NCBI GenBank assembly: GCA_030431185.1
Contig: JAUIJO010000210.1
Coordinates: 1 to 5,225 of the forward strand
DNA: 5,225 nucleotides
Direction of reading: 5' to 3'
Origin: Gammaproteobacteria bacterium
GTDB taxonomy: Bacteria; Pseudomonadota; Gammaproteobacteria; Xanthomonadales; Xanthomonadaceae
The stretch's first letter is position 1. Each line of letters opens with the position of its first letter. The translations under genes and the position numbers were made by a program. Shown here piece by piece: positions 1 through 5,225 of the stretch. The notes below the pieces were generated by a model. It made no database searches. It saw nothing but the letters and a program-made list of their open reading frames with translations, and had not been told where the DNA came from.

Positions 1-136
1 GACGCGACGACGGGAACCGAATGGGGGTCGGGGAATATCGAAGACGACTCGCGACGGTCAGGGGCGCGACGTGCCCGGTGCGAAGCCCAAGCAAAGGGCA
101 AAGGCTTGAAGCCTGCGGTACCCGCCCCGAGGCAAT
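1..136. other. Left-edge stretch without a supportable gene
   Basis: I see no coding region here. The plus-strand frame starting at base 2 is open from the window edge to a TGA at 107-109 and would end in a basic tail (PGAKPKQRAKA). It could be the last 35 codons of a gene entering from the left, but its codon third positions are mixed in the first half, unlike the strongly G/C-ending genes further on. The stretch is also less GC-rich than the rest of the window, as expected for a spacer. It contains a short hairpin just beyond the end of the minus-strand gene, listed separately. Confidence 0.4.
93..114 (-). terminator. Possible weak terminator of the small minus-strand membrane gene
   Basis: Read on the minus strand, a 5-bp stem AGGCT/AGCCT (bases 114-110 and 106-102) closes a 3-base loop. 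It is followed by TTTGCCCTTTG, a T-containing but interrupted tail. It lies 23 bases beyond the TAG stop of the minus-strand gene, the right place for a terminator. The stem is short and the T run is broken, so this is only a candidate. Confidence 0.25.
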
Positions 137-430
137 CTATTCGCGCGCGGGGACCTGCCGGATCGCCCGGTGGATGTAGGACCACAGCCACGCGGCACTG
201 GCCAGCACCGCGATCCGGGTCAGGTTGACCGGCGATTGCAGCGCCTCGGTGAAACCCGTCTCGATGGTCGGCAGTTCCACCACCAGCACGAAGAAGGCGA
301 CCGCCGCGATGGCCAGCCCCAAGGCTCCCAGCATCCAGGCGCCTTCGCCCAGCCACGCGAGCACGGCGCGCCACGCCGCGGCGAGCGGGTGGGGCGAGGT
401 GGCCTGCGAGGGCTGGATGACCGAAGACAT
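137..430 (-). CDS. Small two-helix inner-membrane protein of unknown function
   Basis: This encodes 97 residues. I do not recognise a named family. The N-terminal ~15 residues are polar (MSSVIQPSQATSPHP), followed by a possible amphipathic helix at 16-29. A strong hydrophobic helix spans about 31-53, rich in Ala, Leu, Val and Phe. After a polar loop at 54-69 comes a second, shorter hydrophobic segment at about 70-86 (core IAVLASAAWLWSY). The tail is basic (HRAIRQVPARE), so by the positive-inside rule the C terminus is probably cytoplasmic, which would put both ends inside and the loop in the periplasm. The ATG at 430 is the only reasonable start. No clear Shine-Dalgarno sequence precedes it. 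It is transcribed away from the MATE gene and has no visible partner on its strand. Membrane character and Trp-rich helix ends support a real protein over the plus-strand frames on the same DNA, which encode unstructured Arg/Gly-rich or low-complexity sequence. Function cannot be assigned. Confidence 0.72.
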   Translation of the reverse strand: MSSVIQPSQATSPHPLAAAWRAVLAWLGEGAWMLGALGLAIAAVAFFVLVVELPTIETGFTEALQSPVNLTRIAVLASAAWLWSYIHRAIRQVPARE

Positions 431-505
431 GGACGCAGTCTGCCTGCAGGCCAGTCACGACGGTGTGCAATTCCGGTGAACCGCAGGCAAACGCGGGTGA
501 CCCTC

Positions 506-544
506 GCCCGGGTTCGACGGGGCGCCGGGCCTTCGCGTCCCGGC
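506..544 (+). other. Two mutually exclusive GC-rich stem-loops upstream of the MATE gene
   Basis: GCCCGG (506-511) pairs with CCGGGC (525-530). GCCGGG (524-529) also pairs with CCCGGC (539-544). The two stems share bases 525-529, so only one can form at a time. They would be part of an mRNA leader only if transcription begins upstream of about 506. If transcription starts at or near the ATG, they are untranscribed DNA. With this base composition chance pairing is common, so I list them as structure without an assigned role. Confidence 0.25.
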
Positions 545-557
545 CACCGCGACCGGG

Positions 558-563
558 TACCCT
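558..563 (+). promoter_or_regulatory. Candidate -10 element giving a leaderless MATE transcript
   Basis: TACCCT fits the loose TAnnnT form of a sigma-70 -10 box and ends six bases before the ATG at 570. A start about seven bases downstream would fall on the A of that ATG, producing a leaderless mRNA. This agrees with the absence of any purine-rich Shine-Dalgarno site in the 20 bases before the gene. I found no convincing -35 hexamer at 16-18 bases upstream, which keeps confidence low. Confidence 0.3.
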
Positions 564-569
564 GCGACG

Positions 570-2021
570 ATGAAACCCCGCGACCTGACCGAAGGCCCGA
601 TCGCCCCCACGCTCTTCGTGTTCGCCCTGCCGATCCTGGGCGGCAATGTGCTGCAGTCGCTGAACGGCTCGGTGAACGCGGTCTGGGTAGGGCGCTTCCT
701 GGGCGAACAGGCACTGACGGCAACGGCCAACGCCAACAACATCCTGTTCTTCCTGATCGGCGCGGTGTTCGGGCTGGGCATGGCGGCGACGATCCTGGTC
801 GGCCAGGCCATGGGCCGAAAGGACGACGCGATGGCCAAGCGGGTGATCGGCACGGCGGCGACGTTCTTCTTCGGCATCTCGGTGGCGGTCGCCGCGCTCG
901 GCCTGCCCTTCTCGCACCACCTGCTGGGCTGGATGGACACGCCCGCCGAGGCGCTGCCGTTCGCCGATGCCTACCTGAAGATCATCTTCATGGCGGTGCC
1001 TTTCATCTATCTGTTCGCCTTCCTCACCGCGATCCTGCGCGGCGCGGGCGACACCCGCACCCCCTTTCTGTTCCTGCTGGTCGTGGTCGTGCTGGACATC
1101 GCCTTCAACCCGCTGCTGCTGTTCGGCATCGGCCCGTTCCCGGAGATGGGCATCGCCGGGGCGGCGACGGCGACCTTCATCGCCAATGGCCTCAGCCTCG
1201 TGGCCCTGGTCCTGTGGCTGCGCCACAAGCGCCACCCGCTGTGGATCAGTCGCCACGAACGCGGCCTGTACGTACCGGACTGGGCGATCCTCAAGACCCT
1301 GGTGCTCAAGGGCGTGCCGATGAGCCTGCAGATGATCCTGATCTCGGCGGCGATGATCGCGATGATCAGCATGGTCAACGAGTACGGCGTGGCGACCACC
1401 GCGGCCTATGGCGCCGCGCTGCAGCTGTGGACCTACGTGCAGATGCCGGCGATGGCCATCGGCGCGGCCTGCTCGACGATGGCCGCCCAGAACGTCGGCG
1501 CCGGCCACTGGGCGCGCGTGGAGGCCACCACCCGGACCGGGGTCATCTTCAATTTCCTGATGACCGGCGCGCTGATCGCGCCGCTGATCCTGTTCGACCA
1601 CGCGACCCTGTCGCTGTTCATGCCCGACGGCAGCGCCGCGCTGCCGGTGGCGCGCCACCTCAACCACATCGCGGTGTGGTCCTTCCTGTTCTTCGGCGTG
1701 ACCTTCGTGGTGTCCGGCGTGGTCCGGGCCACCGGCGCGGTGGTGCCGCCGCTGGTCATCCTGGGGATCGCGCTGTGGGGCATCCGCATCCCGTTCGCGA
1801 ACTTCCTGCAACCGCACATCGGCGTGGATGCGATCTGGTGGAGTTTCCCCGCCAGCGCGGTCTGCGCGATGCTGATGTCGCTGGCGTACTACCGCTGGGG
1901 CCGCTGGCGCCAGGCGCGGATGCTGCCGGCGGAGGCCGCGGCGAAGACGGTGGCGATCCCCGCCGAAGTCCCCGCCCAGGTGCCCTCGCCGGTCGCCGAC
2001 GCGGCGGCACGCACGGAATGA
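570..2021 (+). CDS. MATE family multidrug/metabolite efflux transporter
   Basis: An inner-membrane antiporter of the multidrug and toxic compound extrusion family, expected to export cationic or amphipathic compounds in exchange for H+ or Na+. The 483 residues match the family's usual 440-500. It opens with the typical DLTEGPIAPTL leader, then about twelve hydrophobic segments near 11-33, 55-79, 93-112, 134-156, 165-187, 195-217, 245-265, 278-300, 322-342, 366-386, 390-408 and 419-440. The two-fold repeat is visible: VGQAMGRKDD (77-86) is mirrored by AAQNVGAGHW (305-314), and LRGAGDTRTP (156-165) by VRATGAVVPP (385-394). The tail after about 445 is an Ala/Pro/Val-rich extension of about 38 residues, probably disordered and cytoplasmic. 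The ATG at 570 is supported by the leader motif starting at residue 5. No Shine-Dalgarno site is visible. Substrate and coupling ion cannot be read from sequence. A hairpin terminator follows, so it is probably a single-gene unit. Family assignment is very secure; a specific name (NorM, DinF) is not justified. Confidence 0.96.
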   Translation: MKPRDLTEGPIAPTLFVFALPILGGNVLQSLNGSVNAVWVGRFLGEQALTATANANNILFFLIGAVFGLGMAATILVGQAMGRKDDAMAKRVIGTAATFFFGISVAVAALGLPFSHHLLGWMDTPAEALPFADAYLKIIFMAVPFIYLFAFLTAILRGAGDTRTPFLFLLVVVVLDIAFNPLLLFGIGPFPEMGIAGAATATFIANGLSLVALVLWLRHKRHPLWISRHERGLYVPDWAILKTLVLKGVPMSLQMILISAAMIAMISMVNEYGVATTAAYGAALQLWTYVQMPAMAIGAACSTMAAQNVGAGHWARVEATTRTGVIFNFLMTGALIAPLILFDHATLSLFMPDGSAALPVARHLNHIAVWSFLFFGVTFVVSGVVRATGAVVPPLVILGIALWGIRIPFANFLQPHIGVDAIWWSFPASAVCAMLMSLAYYRWGRWRQARMLPAEAAAKTVAIPAEVPAQVPSPVADAAARTE

Positions 2022-2022
2022 G

Positions 2023-2075
2023 CCGGGGCCGGTCCCGCCGCGGGGCCGGCCCGGAGCCGGGCAGGCGGGCCTGCC
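2023..2075 (+). other. Hairpin cluster just after the MATE stop codon
   Basis: Two stem-loops follow the stop almost immediately. CCGGGGCCGG (2023-2032) can pair with CCGGCCCGG (2046-2054) with one bulged G. GGCAGG (2060-2065) pairs perfectly with CCTGCC (2070-2075) around the tetraloop CGGG. No T run follows either stem, so neither is a classical intrinsic terminator. They could protect the mRNA 3' end or assist the terminator further on. The 9-mer CGGGCAGGC at 2058-2066 recurs at 2093-2101, which ties this part to the next hairpin. Confidence 0.35.
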
Positions 2076-2101
2076 GGGTCCGACGCGTCGTGCGGGCAGG
2101 C

Positions 2102-2128
2102 CCGCGTCTCACCGGCTGAGACGCGGTT
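2102..2128 (+). terminator. Probable intrinsic terminator between the MATE gene and the helicase
   Basis: CCGCGTCTC (2102-2110) and GAGACGCGG (2118-2126) form a perfect 9-bp stem around a 7-base loop (ACCGGCT), followed by TTCT. The stem is strong, but the T tract is short (three T in four bases). It lies about 80 bases after the MATE stop and 41 bases before the first helicase ATG. That is the right place to end MATE transcription and separate the two units. The 5' arm can alternatively pair with bases 2092-2096 (GCGGG with CCCGC at 2101-2105), which would prevent the terminator from forming. Confidence 0.55.
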
Positions 2129-2167
2129 CTGGCCCACTGCCGGCCTGACAGGCAACGGCGAGCGGCG

Positions 2168-4684
2168 ATGGGACGGGCACTGGCGCAACGACGCGCGGAC
2201 GACGAAGGGGGCTTGCTGGACACGGCGGCCGGCATGCCACCGCGGAAGCGCTCCGGCGACGGCGGCGCACTGACCCGCCGGCTGGCACGGCGCTACCACG
2301 ACCGGATCACCGGCCAGTTCACCCTCCCGGGTCGCGAGGGGCAGTACGCCGAGCTGCCGGCCGCGCTGCCGCCGGCGCTGGCGACGGCCTTGCGCGCGCG
2401 CGGCATCGAACGCCTCTACAGCCACCAGGCCGAGGCCTGGGAGGCCAGCCGTCGCGGCGAGCACGTCGCGGTCGTGACCCCGACCGCGTCGGGCAAGTCG
2501 CTGTGCTACACCTTGCCGGTCGCGAGCGCGGCGATCGAGGCGCGGGCGGCGGGCGCGTCGTCCAAGGCCTTGTACCTGTTCCCGACCAAGGCACTGGCCC
2601 AGGACCAGGTGGCCGAGCTGCTCGACCTCAGCCGCGCCGGCGACCTCGGCCTGAAGGCCTTCACCTTCGACGGGGATACCCCGGGCGACGCGCGCCAGGC
2701 GATCCGCCTGCATGGCGACATCGTGGTCAGCAATCCGGACATGCTCCACCAGGCGATCCTGCCGCATCACACCAAGTGGGCGCAGTTCTTCGAGAACCTG
2801 CGCTTCGTGGTGATCGACGAGGTGCACAGCTACCGGGGCGTGTTCGGCAGCCACGTGGCCAACGTGCTGCGGCGGCTGAAGCGGATCTGCGCGTTCTACG
2901 GCGCCACGCCGCAGTTCATCCTGTGCTCGGCGACGATCGGCAATCCGCGCGAGCACGCGCAGGCCCTGATCGAGGCGCCGGTGACCGCGATCGAGCGCTC
3001 GGGCGCGCCCAGCGGCGACAAGCACGTGCTGCTGTGGAACCCCCCGGTGGTCAATCCCGACCTGGGCCTGCGCGCGTCGGCGCGCTCGCAGAGCAACCGG
3101 ATCGCCCGGATCGCGATCAAGGCCGGCCTCAAGACCCTGGTGTTCGCGCAGTCGCGGACCATGGTCGAGGTGCTGACCAAGTACCTGAAGGACGTGTTCG
3201 ACGCCGACCCCCGCAAGCCGGCACGGATCCGCGCCTATCGCGGCGGCTACCTGCCGACCGAGCGCCGGGCGGCCGAGCGCGACATGCGCGGCGGCCACGT
3301 CGACGGCATCGTCAGCACCTCGGCGCTGGAGCTGGGCGTGGACATCGGCAGCCTCGACGTCGTCGTGCTCAACGGCTACCCGGGCAGCGTGGCCGCCACC
3401 TGGCAGCGCTTCGGCCGCGCCGGGCGGCGGCAGAAGCCCTCGCTGGGGGTGATGGTCGCCAGTTCGCAACCGCTCGACCAGTACGTGGTGCGGCACCCGG
3501 AGTTCTTCGGCGACGCGCCGCCCGAGCATGCGCGCATCGCGCCGGACCAGCCGCTGATCCTGTTCGACCACATCCGCTGCGCGGCCTTCGAGCTGCCCTT
3601 CGAAAGCGGCGAGGCCTACGGCCCGATCGAGCCGGGCCTGTACCTGGAAGCCCTCGCGGAGTCCGGCGTGGTCCATCGCGAGGGCGACCGCTGGGAGTGG
3701 ATCGCCGACAGCTATCCCGCCAACGCGGTGTCGCTGCGCGCGGTCGCCGACGGCAATTTCGTGGTCGTCGACCGTACCGACGGCCGCCAGCGGATCATCG
3801 CCGAGGTCGACTATTCCGCGGCCGCGCTGACCCTGTACGAGGGCGCCATCCACATGGTGCAGAGCACGCCCTACCAGGTCGAGCGGCTGGACTGGGAAGG
3901 GCGCAAGGCCTACGTCACCCGCACCCATGTCGACTACTACACGGACGCCATCGACTACACCCGGCTCAAGGTGCTCGAACGCTTCGACCGGACCGATGCC
4001 GGCCATGGCGAGGTGCAGCACGGCGAGGTGCACGTGGTGCGGCGCGTGTCGGGCTACAAGAAGATCCGCTACTACACGCACGAGAACATCGGCTACGGGC
4101 CGGTCAACCTGCCCGACCAGGAGCTGCACACCACGGCGGCGTGGTGGCAGGTGCCGCAGGCGGTGCTGCTGGCCTGGTTCGCCTCGAAGCAGGAGGCGCT
4201 CGATGGCTTCCTGGGCGCGGCGCATGCGCTGCACCTGGTCGCCAGCGTCGCGGTCATGGCCGACGCGCGCGACCTGCAGCGCTCGGTCGGCAACGGCGAC
4301 GGCGCCTGGTCGGCGACCGCCGACGGCAGCGGTCGCGGCCAGATCCGCGGGCTGGACGGCCAGCCGCGCGATCCGGAGGCCGAGGCCCGCTTCACCCCCA
4401 CGGTCTACCTGTACGACAACTTCCCCGGCGGCGTCGGGCTCAGCGAGCCCTTGTGGACGCGACAGGCGGAACTGCTGCGTCGCGCGCGCGAACTGGTCGC
4501 GGCCTGCGACTGCACGGCCGGCTGCCCGGCCTGCGTGGGCCCGATCCTGGCGGGGGACGAGGTCGACGGCGCGGACGCCGCCCGGCCGGCCACGCCCAAG
4601 GCCCTCACCCGGCGCGTGCTGGAACTGCTGGGCCAGGACGCCACGCTCGACTGCGGCGAGTCCCGGCGCGTGGAGCCGGCATGA
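2168..4684 (+). CDS. mrfA: MrfA/YprA-type DEVH-box helicase with C-terminal cysteine-cluster (DUF1998/MZB) domain
   Basis: A superfamily 2 ATP-dependent DNA helicase of the MrfA/YprA family, relatives of eukaryotic Hrq1; in B. subtilis MrfA acts with MrfB in repair of mitomycin C damage. Motifs in order, in 838-residue numbering: Q-like YSHQAEAW (84-91), Walker A TPTASGKS (104-111), motif Ia FPTKALAQDQ (138-147), Walker B/DEVH (217-220), SAT (254-256), motif IV LVFAQSR (324-330), motif V STSALELGVDIGSLD (383-397) and arginine-finger motif VI QRFGRAGR (413-420). All key residues are present, so it should be active. The second half carries the family-specific region and a cluster Cys780, Cys782, Cys786, Cys789 (CDCTAGCPACVGP), the expected Zn site. 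The stop overlaps an ATG (ATGA, 4681-4684), and the exonuclease gene starts 37 bases later, implying an operon. Start is uncertain: ATG 2168 lacks a good ribosome site, and its first codons often end in A. ATG 2234 (residue 23, giving 816 residues) is a serious alternative, since family-like sequence begins only near residue 34. Confidence 0.95.
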   Translation: MGRALAQRRADDEGGLLDTAAGMPPRKRSGDGGALTRRLARRYHDRITGQFTLPGREGQYAELPAALPPALATALRARGIERLYSHQAEAWEASRRGEHVAVVTPTASGKSLCYTLPVASAAIEARAAGASSKALYLFPTKALAQDQVAELLDLSRAGDLGLKAFTFDGDTPGDARQAIRLHGDIVVSNPDMLHQAILPHHTKWAQFFENLRFVVIDEVHSYRGVFGSHVANVLRRLKRICAFYGATPQFILCSATIGNPREHAQALIEAPVTAIERSGAPSGDKHVLLWNPPVVNPDLGLRASARSQSNRIARIAIKAGLKTLVFAQSRTMVEVLTKYLKDVFDADPRKPARIRAYRGGYLPTERRAAERDMRGGHVDGIVSTSALELGVDIGSLDVVVLNGYPGSVAATWQRFGRAGRRQKPSLGVMVASSQPLDQYVVRHPEFFGDAPPEHARIAPDQPLILFDHIRCAAFELPFESGEAYGPIEPGLYLEALAESGVVHREGDRWEWIADSYPANAVSLRAVADGNFVVVDRTDGRQRIIAEVDYSAAALTLYEGAIHMVQSTPYQVERLDWEGRKAYVTRTHVDYYTDAIDYTRLKVLERFDRTDAGHGEVQHGEVHVVRRVSGYKKIRYYTHENIGYGPVNLPDQELHTTAAWWQVPQAVLLAWFASKQEALDGFLGAAHALHLVASVAVMADARDLQRSVGNGDGAWSATADGSGRGQIRGLDGQPRDPEAEARFTPTVYLYDNFPGGVGLSEPLWTRQAELLRRARELVAACDCTAGCPACVGPILAGDEVDGADAARPATPKALTRRVLELLGQDATLDCGESRRVEPA

Positions 4685-4725
4685 ACCGCGCCCCACGCCT
4701 TCGCGCGGCGCGCGGCCGGCCGTGA
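4681..4725 (+). CDS. Possible 14-codon coupling mini-ORF between helicase and exonuclease
   Basis: The ATG at 4681 overlaps the helicase stop in an ATGA arrangement and encodes MNRAPRLRAARGRP, very basic. Its TGA (4723-4725) overlaps the exonuclease GTG start in a GTGA arrangement. A ribosome ending the helicase could restart here and then restart again at the exonuclease. That would explain how a GTG start with no visible Shine-Dalgarno site gets translated. The peptide itself looks arbitrary, and chance is possible because ATGA and GTGA overlaps are short. I regard it as a translational relay candidate, not a functional peptide. Confidence 0.3.
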   Translation: MNRAPRLRAARGRP

Positions 4726-5225
4726 GCACGGCCCTCGACCGCCTGCGGACCCTGCAGCGGCAATCGGGCTCGGGCACGGGCACGCCAGGGGCCGCGTCCG
4801 CATCCACCTCGTCCCCGGGCCGCGCCACGCCCCGCGACCCGGGCGAAACCCTGCGTCGCCTGCTGCTGCCGCGGCAACGCCTGGGCGTGCGCCCCCCAAC
4901 GGCCGGCGTCGACCGCGCGCTGCCCGGCGAGGAGATCGCCGATGGCCTGCGCCTGATCCAGGCCACGCTGCGTTTCGCGCCGCCGTCCGCGCCGGTGCCG
5001 CTGGCCTTCGCCCGCCGCGAGGATGCCGTGGCGCCATCGCGCCTGCTGTTCTTCGATACCGAAACCACCGGCCTGGCCGGTGGCACCGGCACCCGCGCAT
5101 TCCAGGTCGGGGCGGCGGACTGGCACGACGGCGGCCTCCGCGTGCGGCAACTGCTGATGACCACGATGGCCGCGGAGCCGGCGATGCTGCGCGAGTTCGC
5201 CCGCTGGCTCGCGCCGGACACGGTG
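4722..5225 (+). CDS. mrfB: YprB/MrfB-type DEDD exonuclease, RNase H-like fold (5' part, cut by window end)
   Basis: Only the first 168 residues are in the window; the frame is still open at the right edge. Residues 1-13 (MSTALDRLRTLQR) are followed by a Gly/Ser/Thr/Ala/Pro-rich linker to about 40. A family-like segment (GETLRRLLLPRQRLGV and on) comes next. From residue 107 the nuclease domain begins with RLLFFDTETTGLAGGTGT. This carries Exo I acidic residues Asp112 and Glu114 and the GGTGT signature I associate with YprB-like proteins rather than ordinary DnaQ. The remaining Exo II, Exo III and His/Tyr motifs, and the TPR-like C-terminal part of MrfB, would lie beyond the edge. In B. subtilis MrfB is a metal-dependent DEDDh exonuclease working with MrfA. 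The gene sits 37 bases after the helicase stop with no promoter or terminator between them, so the two are almost certainly co-transcribed. GTG at 4722 is chosen because no ATG, GTG or TTG occurs in frame over the preceding ~60 bases and residues from 1 on look family-like. Confidence 0.9.
   Translation, partial: MSTALDRLRTLQRQSGSGTGTPGAASASTSSPGRATPRDPGETLRRLLLPRQRLGVRPPTAGVDRALPGEEIADGLRLIQATLRFAPPSAPVPLAFARREDAVAPSRLLFFDTETTGLAGGTGTRAFQVGAADWHDGGLRVRQLLMTTMAAEPAMLREFARWLAPDTV

Noticed and set aside
1..136. Possible tRNA suggested by the small stem-loop near 102-114
   Set aside because: No T-arm GGTTCRA sequence, acceptor stem pairing or cloverleaf spacing could be found on either strand.
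21..176. Plus-strand 51-codon frame at the left edge
   Set aside because: It has irregular codon third positions, no ribosome site, no recognisable product, and runs into the minus-strand gene.
442..451. Perfect 10-base palindrome GCCTGCAGGC in the divergent spacer, considered as an operator
   Set aside because: A single short palindrome containing a common hexamer (CTGCAG) is expected by chance in GC-rich DNA, and no second copy or regulator gene is nearby.
225..479. Plus-strand 84-codon frame opposite the small membrane protein
   Set aside because: The product is Ser/Ala/Thr-rich low-complexity sequence, whereas the opposite strand gives well-formed membrane helices. Only one is likely real.
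170..2119. Plus-strand open frame of 649 codons overlapping the MATE gene
   Set aside because: It is an out-of-frame reading of a clear MATE transporter, yielding Arg/Gly/Pro/Asp-rich sequence with no domains. It also runs through the terminator hairpin.
2129..2233. Search for a LexA (SOS) box upstream of the repair genes
   Set aside because: I found no CTG-N10-CAG type or other LexA-like palindrome with the A/T-rich centre expected. SOS control is not supported by the sequence.
2503..4725. Plus-strand open frame of 740 codons in the +1 frame of the helicase
   Set aside because: It is an out-of-frame shadow with Arg/Ala/Gly-rich low-complexity product. Only its last 14 codons, from the ATG at 4681, are of interest as a coupling frame.
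1889..5221. Minus-strand open frame of 1110 codons covering the helicase and exonuclease genes
   Set aside because: It is antisense to two genes with complete catalytic motifs. Its translation is low-complexity Arg/Ala/Gly/His-rich sequence with no recognisable domain. Long antisense frames arise routinely opposite G/C-ending codons in DNA this GC-rich.

Overview
The window is very GC-rich (roughly 70% by eye) and its codons end overwhelmingly in G or C, so several non-coding frames stay open for long distances. Protein style, the lack of clear Shine-Dalgarno sites and the gene types suggest a high-GC gammaproteobacterium of the Xanthomonadaceae/Lysobacteraceae type (Lysobacter, Luteimonas, Pseudoxanthomonas or similar). 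That assignment is an inference from composition and remembered homologues, not a database result.

Layout. Positions 1-136 hold no gene I can support. A small two-helix membrane protein of unknown function lies on the minus strand at 137-430. A 139-base divergent spacer (431-569) separates it from a MATE-family multidrug/metabolite exporter on the plus strand (570-2021). A hairpin-dense spacer follows, ending in a good terminator-shaped stem-loop (2102-2128). Next is a DEVH-box superfamily 2 helicase with a C-terminal four-cysteine domain (2168-4684; MrfA/YprA family, related to eukaryotic Hrq1). It is followed by the start of a DEDD-type exonuclease of the YprB/MrfB family, GTG start at 4722, which runs off the right edge at residue 168.

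How the genes work together. The helicase-exonuclease pair matches the MrfA-MrfB (YprA-YprB) pair that in Bacillus subtilis repairs mitomycin C DNA damage independently of nucleotide excision repair by UvrABC. The helicase is expected to open or translocate on DNA near a lesion and the exonuclease to resect it. The two genes are read as one unit. Between them sits a 14-codon mini-frame whose ATG overlaps the helicase stop (ATGA) and whose stop overlaps the exonuclease start (GTGA), which suggests translational coupling. The MATE exporter upstream points the same way but is probably a separate transcript. An exporter beside a repair pathway known for a natural-product DNA alkylator is an attractive but unproven functional pairing.

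I see no mobile element, CRISPR array, tRNA or rRNA. The most useful observations are the MrfAB pair in this background, the double-overlap coupling peptide, the variant cysteine motif of the helicase, and the competing hairpins in the two spacers.
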